Assembly (NCBI GenBank): GCA_947626615.1 | Contig: CANQSW010000007.1 | Coordinates: 1-21,924 of the forward strand | Direction of reading: 5' to 3' | DNA length: 21,924 nucleotides | Source of the DNA: an uncultured Peptococcaceae bacterium | GTDB taxonomy: Bacteria; Bacillota; Dehalobacteriia; UBA4068; UBA4997 | In this document: positions 13,258 to 21,348 of the stretch, piece by piece | How the letters are laid out: each line of letters begins with the position of its first letter | How positions within the stretch are numbered: position 1 is the stretch's first letter | Notes under the pieces: generated by a model | The model's database searches: none | The model's input: the letters and a program-made list of their open reading frames with translations, nothing else | Told to the model about the DNA's origin: nothing | Position numbers and translations under genes: made by a program

Positions 13258-13291
13258 AAAACAGGAGCCGCGCTGTGCAGCTCCTGTTTTT
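13258..13291 (+). terminator. Rho-independent terminator of the tetR-MATE operon
   Basis: AAAACAGGAGC (13258-13268) pairs perfectly with GCTCCTGTTTT (13280-13290) around an 11-base loop and continues into T. The A-rich 5' flank means it can also act on minus-strand transcripts from the patatin remnant. Confidence 0.9.
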
Positions 13292-13352
13292 AAGGCAATT
13301 TCCCGCGCCAAAACGCCAAGTATCGACCCGTGATTTGGCAGCAAAATTCAGC

Positions 13353-14021
13353 TCATAGTTGAGCCAGAAACGACTTTATCTTTTCGCCGTCGGTATAGCC
13401 TTTTTTATAGAGCCGTTTCATATCCGCCGGGTCGCGGGAAAGCGTACTGACGCCGCAGGTGTCGTCCGGCGCGACGATCAGCGCTTTGCCCTGCCTGGCA
13501 TATGCCTGCGCCAGAGCGACGCCGGCATTGTAGCGGTCCGCTCTCTGCCGCAGCCTTTCCGCCGCCTTGGGGTGCTTTTTGCGGATACGGGCCGCCAGCT
13601 TCTCGTCTTTCTCCGGGGTTCGCAGGACGTTTTCCGGCCGGGTGAGCAATACGACCACATGGTCGCAGCCGCAGGCGAACGCTTTTTCCACCGGCACGGG
13701 GTCGCCCAGCGCCCCGTCGTAATAGGGCACTCCCTGAATGAAATAGGGCTTGCAAACGAAAGGAATCGACGAAGACGCCTTAAACACGTTGTAATCGTCT
13801 TGCCGAATATCCCGCTTGTCAAAATACTTGGCCTCGCCGGTCTCCGCGTTGGCCGCGACCACGATGAATTCCGTTGGGTCGTCATGCAGAGCGGTATTAT
13901 CAAGCGGATTTTCGCTGTCGTGATTGCTGAGCGTGCTATAGACGTAGTCCATGTCGATAAACGATCTTTTGCGGATAAAATTCCCCATGCTGGCGTACTG
14001 CTTTCTGGCAGCGTCATTCTT
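13353..14021 (-). pseudogene. 5'-truncated patatin-like phospholipase (C-terminal part only)
   Basis: The open frame (longest ATG at 13988, 211 residues) matches the C-terminal two thirds of clostridial YjjU-like patatin proteins: FIDMDYVYSTL, FIVVAANAETGEAKYF, KASSSIPFVCKPY, then YYDGALGDPVPVEKA with the catalytic-dyad aspartate near residue 91. The N-terminal part that should carry the glycine-rich oxyanion loop and the GxSxG serine is absent. Upstream of the ATG the family-like frame continues for only ~13 codons (DAARKQYAS...) and meets an in-frame TGA within copy B of the decayed repeat. The protein therefore cannot be a hydrolase as encoded, and no ribosome binding site precedes the ATG. 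The gene appears to have been cut by a rearrangement at the repeat boundary. Confidence 0.8.
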
Positions 14022-14105
14022 AATTTTTCAAAGTAGAGGATACCGTCGTTTTCAACATATTCTTTTCCGACGCCTCTCATTTAACAAGAGAATATTCGCC
14101 GCAAA
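14022..14105 (-). repeat. Decayed dispersed repeat, copy B
   Basis: This is homologous to copy A (7529-7613) in the same orientation. Translated in copy A's frame it has stop codons where A is open, so it is more degraded. Its left edge coincides with the point where the patatin gene loses its family sequence. Its right edge merges into the ATTCGCT motif array upstream of AlbA_2 gene 2. Confidence 0.65.
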
Positions 14106-14149
14106 CCAAAAATTCGCTCGCCAAAGCGAATATTCGCTGAAAATTCGCT
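14094..14149. promoter_or_regulatory. ATTCGC(T) motif array upstream of AlbA_2 gene 2
   Basis: Copies of ATTCGCT lie at 14112-14118, 14132-14138 and 14143-14149, with ATTCGCC at 14094-14100 and one inverted copy AGCGAAT at 14125-14131. The inverted and third copies together form the perfect 14-base palindrome AGCGAATATTCGCT (14125-14138). The array ends nine bases before the -35 of the next gene's promoter, a position suited to an activator or a looping repressor. The binding protein is unknown. Confidence 0.5.
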
Positions 14150-14157
14150 ATCTGTGA

Positions 14158-14185
14158 TTGACACAGTGAATTTTGCGAGTATAAT
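14158..14185 (+). promoter_or_regulatory. Promoter of AlbA_2 gene 2
   Basis: A perfect TTGACA (14158-14163) and a perfect TATAAT (14180-14185) are separated by 16 bases. A second TATAAT ten bases downstream (14190-14195) could give an alternative start. Transcription would begin near 14192, ~37 bases before the ATG. Confidence 0.85.
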
Positions 14186-14213
14186 TGAATATAATATAGT
14201 TGGAATTATTGCA

Positions 14214-14221
14214 GGGGGGGG
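14214..14221 (+). promoter_or_regulatory. G8 homopolymer at the ribosome binding site of AlbA_2 gene 2
   Basis: Eight consecutive Gs form the only purine-rich element before the ATG at 14229, with seven bases between. The Shine-Dalgarno pairing is therefore made from a slippage-prone tract. Changes in its length would alter spacing and translation without changing the protein. Confidence 0.55.
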
Positions 14222-14228
14222 TACTCCA

Positions 14229-15524
14229 ATGAATTTTGAAACCGAGAATATTGAATTTAAGTCTCAATTTACTGAGGAAATCTATAAAGAAGTGATAGCC
14301 TTTGCCAATACGGATGGAGGCGTTGTCTATGTTGGGATAGATAACGAAGGAAACGCTGTTGGATTGACCGATGTTGATAAAGAATATACGCGTATTACTA
14401 ACGGCATTCGTGATGCGATCATGCCGGACGTTACTATGTTCGTGCGCTTCACGGTGCAAGATAACAAAGTGGTACGTATAACTGTAAGCGAAGGCACGAA
14501 TAAACCTTATTATCTCAAGGGGAAAGGTTTGAAACCGAGCGGCGTTTATGTGCGCCAAGGTACGACCAGTGTTCCCGCTTCCTCCGAGCAGATCCGTCAG
14601 ATGATCAAGGAGAGCGACGGCGATACTTTTGAAGAGAACCGTTCGCTTGAGCAAGAGTTGACCTTTGCGGCGGCGCAAAGAGCATTCGATCTTTATGGCG
14701 TGGAATTCAATTCGGAGAAATATCTGTCTCTGGGTATTACGCAAAAGAAAAACGGCATTTATACCAACCTTGCCTTACTCATCTCCGACCAGTGTGCGCA
14801 CACAACAAAAATCGCTGTGTTCAGCGACGATGCCTGTACTGTGTTCCGGGATAGTAAAGAGTTCGCGGGTTCGATATTTAAGCAATTTGAAGACGCTGTA
14901 AACTATCTGGCGCTTTGTAATAAGACGAGTTCTGTGATCAAAGGAGTAGTGCGAACGGATAAGCGGGATTATCCCGAAGAAGCGATCCGCGAAGCATTAT
15001 TGAATGCGATCGTCCACCGCGATTACAGTTTCAGCGGCAGTATAATAATCAATGTTACTGACCATAAAATGGAGTTCATTTCTCTTGGCGGTCTTTTGCC
15101 GGGTCTCTCTCCCGACGATATCCGTTCTGGTATTTCTCAACCGAGAAATAAGAATCTTGCCGAGGTGTTCCATCGTCTGCGTCTGATCGAAAGTTACGGC
15201 ACTGGCATTCGTAGAATATTCAATCTGTATGCCGATTGCTCGGAGCAGCCGCAAATCGAAGTGACCCCCAATACGTTCAAAATCGTTTTGCCGAATATGA
15301 ATGCTGTTGCTGCGGTGGAGCCTGAGAATATACCGAAAGTTACTCCGCAAATGAAAAAGGTGCTTGATTATATCAAAATAAACGGACAGATCAGCGAAAA
15401 AGAGATCGGCGATCTGCTCGGATTGCAAAAGACGCGCACATTTACCATTGCAAAGCAGATGCGTGATCTCGGGCTGATCGAAGTGGTCGGCAGAGGCGAA
15501 AGCAAAAAATATTTTCTGAAGTGA
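14229..15524 (+). CDS. AlbA_2 (Schlafen-type) / GHKL ATPase-domain transcriptional regulator, copy 2
   Basis: The product has 431 residues from the ATG at 14229. A GTG at 14154 in the same frame precedes the promoter and is rejected. The AlbA_2 domain spans ~5-115 (ENIEFKSQFTEEIYKEVIAFAN, GGVVYVGID, GVYVRQGTTSVPAS). The GHKL-like ATPase elements are IREALLNAIVHRDYSFSGS at ~253-271, FISLGGLLPG at ~283-292 and ESYGTGI at ~321-327. A winged helix occupies ~370-431 (ISEKEIGDLLGLQKTRTFTIAKQM). It aligns throughout with the protein at 5941-7275, including the GYxN/DxALL-type middle block (TNLALLISDQCAHTTKIAVF), so the two are paralogues. The gene has its own strong promoter and a motif array upstream. 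Targets are unknown. Base composition is lower in GC than in the first 13 kb. Confidence 0.87.
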   Translation: MNFETENIEFKSQFTEEIYKEVIAFANTDGGVVYVGIDNEGNAVGLTDVDKEYTRITNGIRDAIMPDVTMFVRFTVQDNKVVRITVSEGTNKPYYLKGKGLKPSGVYVRQGTTSVPASSEQIRQMIKESDGDTFEENRSLEQELTFAAAQRAFDLYGVEFNSEKYLSLGITQKKNGIYTNLALLISDQCAHTTKIAVFSDDACTVFRDSKEFAGSIFKQFEDAVNYLALCNKTSSVIKGVVRTDKRDYPEEAIREALLNAIVHRDYSFSGSIIINVTDHKMEFISLGGLLPGLSPDDIRSGISQPRNKNLAEVFHRLRLIESYGTGIRRIFNLYADCSEQPQIEVTPNTFKIVLPNMNAVAAVEPENIPKVTPQMKKVLDYIKINGQISEKEIGDLLGLQKTRTFTIAKQMRDLGLIEVVGRGESKKYFLK

Positions 15525-15651
15525 ACATGATGCGGTCTGAATAGCGCAAAAATCATTTGGCGTTCATTCGGAAAATATTATCCGTAAATTGTTGATTCAA
15601 TCAGGTAAAGATTTCGATAAATTCAATTTGGAGTTTATGGAGGAAAGCATA

Positions 15652-16434
15652 ATGAAACAATATATCGTGGACGCGTTCACCAACAAACCGTTTGCGGGCA
15701 ATCCGGCCGCTGTCTGCGTGATGGAGAGCTGGCCCTCGGAAAAATCGATGATGAATTTGGCGATGGAAAATAATTTATCAGAGACCGCGTTTATTGTTAA
15801 AGAAGAAAACGGTTATCATCTGCGGTGGTTCACACCGGGGACGGAAGTCGAGTTGTGCGGTCATGCGACGCTGGCCTCGGCGTTTGTGATCCTCAATTTC
15901 TATGAGCCAAACAGCGGCAAAGTAACGTTCAACACACTAAGCGGCGAACTGACGATCCAACGCAAAGGCGATTTGTATGAGATGGATTTCCCAACTTACG
16001 AGTTGCGGGAGATACCAGTTACGGCCGCGATGGAAAAGGCTTTTGGCGCGCGTCCGATCAAAGCTGTGCTGGGTCTTGATCTAGTCTGCGTTTTCGATTC
16101 GGCAGAAACTGTTAAAAATATGACGCCGGATCAGCCGCTTTTGACCGGCCTTGAGGGTCGAATTCAAAATGCCACAGCACGCGGAATCGACGTCGACTGT
16201 GTCTCGCGCAGCTTCTGCCCAAAGTTGAGTATCGCGGAAGATCCTGTTTGCGGTTTGGCACATTGCCAGATCGCCGCGCTCTGGGCGGAATTGCTAAATA
16301 AAGAAGAGATCTATGCTTACCAGGCATCGCAGCGCGGCGGTTACTTGCATTGCAGAATGAAAGAGAACGGCCGAATTGCTATTAGCGGAGAGGCAACTCT
16401 GGTGGCGGTTTCTGAAATCGTTGCCGAGCTGTAA
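15652..16434 (+). CDS. PhzF-family isomerase/epimerase-like protein
   Basis: The product has 260 residues from the ATG at 15652 behind TGGAGG; a longer frame from 15589 lacks a ribosome binding site. It shows the PhzF two-lobed diaminopimelate-epimerase-like fold: VDAFTNKPFAGNPAAVCV at the N-terminus, the catalytic glutamate E44 in NLSETAFI, the loop TPGTEVELCGHATLAS at ~61-76, and the second-half loop EDPVCGLAHC at ~196-205, where most relatives have EDPVTGSAHC. The family includes the phenazine enzyme PhzF but most members have unknown substrates, and no phenazine genes are nearby. The upstream gap (15525-15651) holds a possible weak promoter (TTGATT, 18 bases, GATAAA). No terminator directly follows. 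Confidence 0.88.
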   Translation: MKQYIVDAFTNKPFAGNPAAVCVMESWPSEKSMMNLAMENNLSETAFIVKEENGYHLRWFTPGTEVELCGHATLASAFVILNFYEPNSGKVTFNTLSGELTIQRKGDLYEMDFPTYELREIPVTAAMEKAFGARPIKAVLGLDLVCVFDSAETVKNMTPDQPLLTGLEGRIQNATARGIDVDCVSRSFCPKLSIAEDPVCGLAHCQIAALWAELLNKEEIYAYQASQRGGYLHCRMKENGRIAISGEATLVAVSEIVAEL

Positions 16435-16473
16435 CTTGCCGTTTGTAGGGGCAATAGGGCAGTGTTCATTTTG

Positions 16474-16590
16474 GCAAGCAGGGCAGCTGTGGCCACGAAT
16501 CGCATTTTCGCTCTTGGGGAAAGATCATCCTAGCAAGCAATGTGGCTGTGGCCACAAACGCGCTTGATGGGGAAAATCCCCATACCCCTT
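16474..16590 (+). repeat. Imperfect 59-base tandem repeat
   Basis: GCAAGCA begins at 16474 and again at 16533. Both copies continue with GCTGTGGCCAC (16486 and 16545 region), then an A/C/G-rich stretch with GCGC or TCGC, and a TTG...GGGGAAA segment. GTGGCCAC is itself palindromic. A shorter, more degraded copy (GGCAATAGGGCAG) may precede at ~16450. No coding function is apparent; it fills the gap after the PhzF gene. Confidence 0.6.
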
Positions 16591-16703
16591 TTGGCGGTGT
16601 TTCACACCGGCTGCGGCCCTGCGGGCCTTACTAAAGAGTGCCGGAGCGGCGTGTGACCGAAGATGGAAAATCTGCAAATAGTGGTTGGGGGGTAGTGCCC
16701 CAA
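16567..16703. repeat. Second hairpin cluster, non-coding
   Basis: Successive inverted repeats are ATGGGGA (16567-16573) / TCCCCAT (16577-16583), CGGTGT (16595-16600) / ACACCG (16604-16609), GGCCC (16615-16619) / GGGCC (16623-16627), GCCG (16640-16643) / CGGC (16647-16650) and TTGGGG (16685-16690) / CCCCAA (16698-16703). It resembles the 935-1082 cluster in style but not in sequence. Hairpin trains like this often mark junctions of integrated or mobilisable DNA. Confidence 0.6.
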
Positions 16704-16709
16704 AAAGAT

Positions 16710-16750
16710 AAAAGTGGAAGTCTCGGTCGTTCGGAGATCTCCACTTTTTT
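16710..16750. terminator. Bidirectional terminator before the hsd locus
   Basis: AAAAGTGGA (16710-16718) pairs with TCCACTTTT (16740-16748), and inner TCTC pairs with GAGA, separated by a small internal loop. TTTTTT ends the plus-strand side, and the minus strand has a broken T-rich tail. It would end the PhzF transcript and insulate the restriction locus. Confidence 0.8.
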
Positions 16751-16796
16751 CATGTCTGCATATACAGACGTCCTGCTTGCCAGTGCCAAAACGCCC

Positions 16797-16825
16797 TTGC
16801 TCTTGTTCGTCTGTTCGACTATAAT
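16797..16825 (+). promoter_or_regulatory. Probable promoter of the hsd operon
   Basis: TTGCTC (16797-16802), a 17-base spacer and a perfect TATAAT (16820-16825) lie ~170 bases upstream of hsdR. The -35 is weak. The leader from ~16832 to 16997 contains no recognised regulatory RNA; a 23-codon basic frame (16908-16979) ends just before the hsdR ribosome binding site. Confidence 0.55.
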
Positions 16826-16997
16826 ATATATAAAATATGATTGCAAGATGCAGTATGTGTTAATTACATTTATATTCGGTAGTTATCTGAGAAACGGGGC
16901 AGTTCCCATGAGGTCGACAGATGCAAGGATCAAATCAGGGAAATATATCCGCGGTCAAAAGCAGAATAAGGGTCGATGAGAGGAAGAAGGAGAGAAT

Positions 16998-19766
16998 ATG
17001 GCATATCAAAGCGAAGCTCAATTGGAAGCGCAGTTAATAGAACAATTAAAAAGCCAGAATTATAGTCAGGTGTCTTTGCCTGATTATGACTCCTTGCTGG
17101 CTAATTTCAAGATGCAGTTCGAGCGGTTCAATGCAGCAAATCTCCAAAACAAACCTCTTTCTGCCAAAGAATGGGAACGTGTGTTGAACTACCTGAACGG
17201 CAACAGTATTTTTGAAAGTGCCAAAATCCTCCGTGACAAGTTTGTCCTGGAACGTGACGATGCCACAAAGGTTTATGTTGCGTTATTAGATGAGGACTAT
17301 ACCAAAAATATCTTCCAGGTCACGAACCAAACAACGGTCATTGGTAAATATACTAATCGCTATGACGTAACGCTGCTGGTGAACGGTCTGCCTTTGATCC
17401 AGATCGAACTGAAACGCCGTGGTGTGGACATTAAAGAAGCTGTCAATCAGATCATGCGGTATCGCAAACACTCTTACCAGGGTCTGTATCACTTTATCCA
17501 AATATTTATTGTTTCCAACGGTGTAGATACAAAGTATTTTGCCAACAGCGACAAGGATATATTGTTTTCCCAGACCTTCTTCTGGACGGATGACAACAAT
17601 ATCCGCGTCACCAATCTGAAAGAATTTTCCATTGTATTTCTTGCCCGTGACCTTATCACAAAAATGCTGACGAAGTTCACCATTTTGAACGATACGGACA
17701 AAATCATGCTGGTCATGCGGCCGTATCAAGTGTATGCTACCGAGGCTTTGATCCGTCAGGCAACGCTTACGAATCGCAACGCCTATATCTGGCATACGAC
17801 GGGTGCGGGCAAAACGCTTACCGCCTTCAAGACCGCTCAGATCTTGGCGACCAATCCAAATATCAAAAAAGTTATATTTCTGGTCGATCGCAAGGATCTG
17901 GATACCCAGACTTCCGAAGAGTTCAATAAGTTTGAAGCCGGTTCTGTCGATACCACGGATCGCATTGATGTGTTGGTGCGTCAGATGAAGGACAAAAATC
18001 GCCAGCTTATAATTACTACTATTCAAAAGATGTCCAATGCCGTTAAGAATCCTCGGTACGCTGCGGTTATGGAAGCGTACAAGCACGAAAAAGTAGTTTT
18101 CATCATTGACGAGTGCCATCGCTCCCAATTCGGGGATATGCACAAAGACATCGTGCGGCATTTTAGCAACGCGCAGTTCTTTGGCTTCACCGGCACGCCC
18201 CGTTTTGAGGTCAACGGTAAGGTCAAGGGCAAAGTCGTACAGACTACAAAAACGCTGTTTGGCGAATGCTTGCATTCTTATTTAATCAAGGATGCTATTT
18301 TTGATAATAATGTACTTGGTTTTCACGTCGAGTACATAAAGACGATGGAAGGCGACTACGATGAAAATGACGCCACGATGACCGAAGCTATTGATGTCGG
18401 CGAATTATTTATGGCGGATGAACGTATGACGATGATCGCCAATCACATCATACAAAACCATAAAGCCAAGACTCGCAATCGGCAGTATACTGCGATTTTC
18501 GCCGTCGCGTCTATTCCGATGCTGATCAAGTATTATGATATCTTCAAATCTATAGACCACGATTTGAACATTAGCGGCATTTTCTCCTTTGGGGCAAATG
18601 AGGAATACGAGGGACACGATGAACATTCCAGGGATTCGCTGGAGCGCATCATCAGCGACTACAATAAAACTTTCAGCACGAATTTTAGCACCGATACTTT
18701 TGCCGCTTATCACAAGGATATATCCGACCGCGTGAAGGGCAAAAAGACAAAGCCGCTGGATATTCTGCTAGTAGTTAATATGTTCCTTACAGGCTTTGAC
18801 AGTAAACCTCTGTCCGTTTTGTATGTAGACAAGGATATGATGTATCATGACCTTCTGCAAGCATACAGCCGCACCAATCGCGTTGAGAAAGAAACAAAAC
18901 CGTGGGGCATCATTGTTTGTTATCGAAACCTCAAGCAGAAGACAGACGATGCTCTGGCACTTTTCTCGCAGGGGCAGCCGGAAGGCGTATTAACAGAACC
19001 GTTTGAGTTTTATGTTCAAAAGTTCAATGAGCTGGTAACAAAAATCAAAATCATCGCGCCGACGCCTGCCTCCATTGATATGCTTTATTCCGAGGACGAT
19101 CAGAAAGAATTTGTGGTATTGTTCCGTGAGCTTACACGATATCTGCTTTCGTTGCAGACCTTTGTGGAATTTAAGTTTGATCGCAGCAGCCTCGATATGA
19201 GCGATCAGGAATACCAGGACTATAAGAGCAAATATCTCTTGCTTTACCGTAAACACCAGACCGGCAAGGAGGTCGTTTCGGTGCTGGACGATGTTGATTT
19301 CTGCATAGAGCTTATGGAGAGCGATCGCATCAATGTTGCCTATATCATGAACCTTATCCGCAATATCAACTTTAAGTCTAAAGAAACACGGGAGAGGGAT
19401 ATCGAGCATATCAAAGAGGAGCTGGAGCGCTCCGACAATATGCGCCTGCATAAGAAGATCGACATTCTGCGGGCCTTTCTGGAAGAAGTGGTTTCCGGCT
19501 TTGATGGTTCGGAGGATATCGATGTTGAGTATAACGATTTTGAAAATCGCAAGAAGCTGGCCGAGATCGAAGAGTTTGCAGCCTCGGAAGGTATCGACCC
19601 GGAAATGCTGAAAGCTGAAGTTGCGGAATTCGAATTTACAGGTGTTCTCAACCCCGGCGAGATCCGCGACCGCATTGCGATCCACCTGCCGCTTTTAGAA
19701 AAGAAGGCACTGGTTAATCGGATCACCGATTTCATCAAGATCCATGTCGACAAGTATAGCAATTAA
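16998..19766 (+). CDS. hsdR: Type I restriction enzyme HsdR, EcoR124-like
   Basis: The 922-residue motor and nuclease subunit has a PD-(D/E)xK nuclease near the N-terminus: D123 in NRYDVTLLVNG, then E137 and K139 in IQIELKRR, with a QxxxY-type QIMRYRKHS helix at ~151. The superfamily 2 helicase core has Walker A TTGAGKT at ~267-273, DECH at ~371-374, FTGTP at ~397-401, VVNMFLTGFDSKPL at ~592-605 and motif VI QAYSRTNRV at ~621-629. The C-terminal third matches the EcoR124_C assembly domain. All catalytic elements look intact. With HsdM and HsdS it translocates and cuts unmethylated DNA. AAGGAG precedes the ATG. The base composition is lower in GC than the first part of the window, consistent with acquisition. 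Confidence 0.95.
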   Translation: MAYQSEAQLEAQLIEQLKSQNYSQVSLPDYDSLLANFKMQFERFNAANLQNKPLSAKEWERVLNYLNGNSIFESAKILRDKFVLERDDATKVYVALLDEDYTKNIFQVTNQTTVIGKYTNRYDVTLLVNGLPLIQIELKRRGVDIKEAVNQIMRYRKHSYQGLYHFIQIFIVSNGVDTKYFANSDKDILFSQTFFWTDDNNIRVTNLKEFSIVFLARDLITKMLTKFTILNDTDKIMLVMRPYQVYATEALIRQATLTNRNAYIWHTTGAGKTLTAFKTAQILATNPNIKKVIFLVDRKDLDTQTSEEFNKFEAGSVDTTDRIDVLVRQMKDKNRQLIITTIQKMSNAVKNPRYAAVMEAYKHEKVVFIIDECHRSQFGDMHKDIVRHFSNAQFFGFTGTPRFEVNGKVKGKVVQTTKTLFGECLHSYLIKDAIFDNNVLGFHVEYIKTMEGDYDENDATMTEAIDVGELFMADERMTMIANHIIQNHKAKTRNRQYTAIFAVASIPMLIKYYDIFKSIDHDLNISGIFSFGANEEYEGHDEHSRDSLERIISDYNKTFSTNFSTDTFAAYHKDISDRVKGKKTKPLDILLVVNMFLTGFDSKPLSVLYVDKDMMYHDLLQAYSRTNRVEKETKPWGIIVCYRNLKQKTDDALALFSQGQPEGVLTEPFEFYVQKFNELVTKIKIIAPTPASIDMLYSEDDQKEFVVLFRELTRYLLSLQTFVEFKFDRSSLDMSDQEYQDYKSKYLLLYRKHQTGKEVVSVLDDVDFCIELMESDRINVAYIMNLIRNINFKSKETRERDIEHIKEELERSDNMRLHKKIDILRAFLEEVVSGFDGSEDIDVEYNDFENRKKLAEIEEFAASEGIDPEMLKAEVAEFEFTGVLNPGEIRDRIAIHLPLLEKKALVNRITDFIKIHVDKYSN

Positions 19767-19777
19767 AGGAGAGCAGC

Positions 19778-21343
19778 ATGAACGATACGATTCAACAGCA
19801 TCAAAAGGAGCTTTGCCAGAAGCTGTGGTCAATGGCAAATGCGCTTCGCGGCAACATGGAAGCGTATGAATTTAAGAATTATATTCTTGGCATGATCTTC
19901 TATTACTATCTGTCTGATCGCACAGAAAGATATATGGCCAATCTGCTGAAGGACGATGGGATCGATTACGAGACCGCCTGGGCAGACGAAGAATACAAAG
20001 AAGCCGTGATTGAAGAATCTCTCCGTGATCTTGGCTTTGTGATCGAACCGCAGTATCTCTTCAGAAATCTGGTGAAGATGGTCGAAAATCGTGCCTTCGA
20101 CATCGAGTTTTTGCAGAAGGCGATCAACTCTCTGATGGAATCCACCATTGGCAACGAAAGCCAGCAGGACTTTGAGGGCTTGTTTTCGGATATGCAGTTG
20201 GATTCCACCAAGCTCGGCCATACCGTGCGGGATCGTAGTGTCGTCATGTCAAAGATCATCGCATCTCTTGACGAGATCAATTTTGGCGTTGAGGATACCA
20301 AGATCGACGTTCTTGGAAACGCTTATGAATATCTTATCGGCCAATTTGCCGCCACAGCCGGCAAGAAGGCTGGTGAATTTTACACGCCTTCTGGTCCGGC
20401 CGAGCTGCTTTGCCGTCTCGCCTGTCTAGGCTTGACCGATGTCCGTGCCGCAGCTGATCCGACCTGCGGCTCTGGCTCGCTATTGTTGCGCCTGAAAAAT
20501 TATGCCAACGTGCGCCTTTACTATGGGCAGGAGTTGACCTCTACGACCTATAACCTTGCTCGTATGAACATGATTTTGCGCGGTATCCCGTATCGGAATT
20601 TTGCGATCTACAATGGGGATACGCTGGAGCATGATTATTTTGAGGACAAAAAATTCCGCGTTCAGGTGGCCAATCCGCCTTATTCGGCAAACTGGTCGGC
20701 GGATAACAAATTTCTGGAGGATGATAGATTCAGTCAATACGGGAAATTGGCGCCGAAGTCGAAAGCGGATTTTGCCTTTGTGCAGCACATGGTCCACCAC
20801 ATGGACGAAGATGGCCGCGCGGTAGTTCTTTTGCCGCATGGCGTGCTTTTCCGCGGTGGCGCGGAGGAGACCATACGCCGGTATTTGATCGAGAATCTGA
20901 ATGTGCTGGATGCCGTTATTGGGCTCCCGGCTAACCTTTTCTTTGGCACGGGTATTCCTGTGTGCGTCCTCGTACTGAAAAAGGAGCGCAACGGTAATGC
21001 GGGCAATATTTTGTTCATTGATGCTTCTAAAGATTTTGAAGCGGGCAAGAATCAGAACATTTTGCGGGAAACTGATATTGATAAAATTGTTAATGCATAT
21101 GAAAAGCGCGAGGATGCCGAAAAGTATGCCCATGTTGCTCCTATGAGCGAGATTGAGGCGAATGGTTTTAACCTGAACATTCCTCGTTATGTGGACACTT
21201 TTGAAAAAGAACCGGATATCGACCTTGCGGCTGTTGCCGCCGAGATCCGCAGCCTGCAGAAAGAAATCAAAGCGATAGACAAAGAACTCAAGCCGTATTT
21301 TGATGAGTTGGGGCTGGATTTCCCCTTTGATGAGGAGGCGTAA
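19778..21343 (+). CDS. hsdM: Type I DNA methyltransferase HsdM (N6-adenine)
   Basis: The 521-residue modification subunit has an N-terminal helical domain (LWSMANALRGNMEAYEFKNYILGMIFYYYLSD), then GEFYTP at ~199-204. The SAM-binding motif I is AADPTCGSGSLLLRL at ~225-239 and the catalytic motif IV is NPPYSANW at ~299-306. A C-terminal coiled-coil segment follows (IRSLQKEIKAIDKELKPY). Together with HsdS it methylates adenine in the bipartite target; both are also needed for cleavage with HsdR. It starts 11 bases after the hsdR stop behind AAAGGAGAGC. Its last codons contain the GAGGAGG that serves hsdS, so the three genes form one operon. Confidence 0.95.
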   Translation: MNDTIQQHQKELCQKLWSMANALRGNMEAYEFKNYILGMIFYYYLSDRTERYMANLLKDDGIDYETAWADEEYKEAVIEESLRDLGFVIEPQYLFRNLVKMVENRAFDIEFLQKAINSLMESTIGNESQQDFEGLFSDMQLDSTKLGHTVRDRSVVMSKIIASLDEINFGVEDTKIDVLGNAYEYLIGQFAATAGKKAGEFYTPSGPAELLCRLACLGLTDVRAAADPTCGSGSLLLRLKNYANVRLYYGQELTSTTYNLARMNMILRGIPYRNFAIYNGDTLEHDYFEDKKFRVQVANPPYSANWSADNKFLEDDRFSQYGKLAPKSKADFAFVQHMVHHMDEDGRAVVLLPHGVLFRGGAEETIRRYLIENLNVLDAVIGLPANLFFGTGIPVCVLVLKKERNGNAGNILFIDASKDFEAGKNQNILRETDIDKIVNAYEKREDAEKYAHVAPMSEIEANGFNLNIPRYVDTFEKEPDIDLAAVAAEIRSLQKEIKAIDKELKPYFDELGLDFPFDEEA

Positions 21344-21348
21344 TTTTT

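Noticed and set aside
16638..16979. A 113-codon plus-strand frame before hsdR
   Set aside because: It crosses a terminator and the probable hsd promoter, has no ribosome binding site and no recognisable domain.
16435..16997. Relic of a transposase or relaxase gene
   Set aside because: Neither strand shows an extended frame with family motifs; only repeats, hairpins, a terminator and a promoter are visible.
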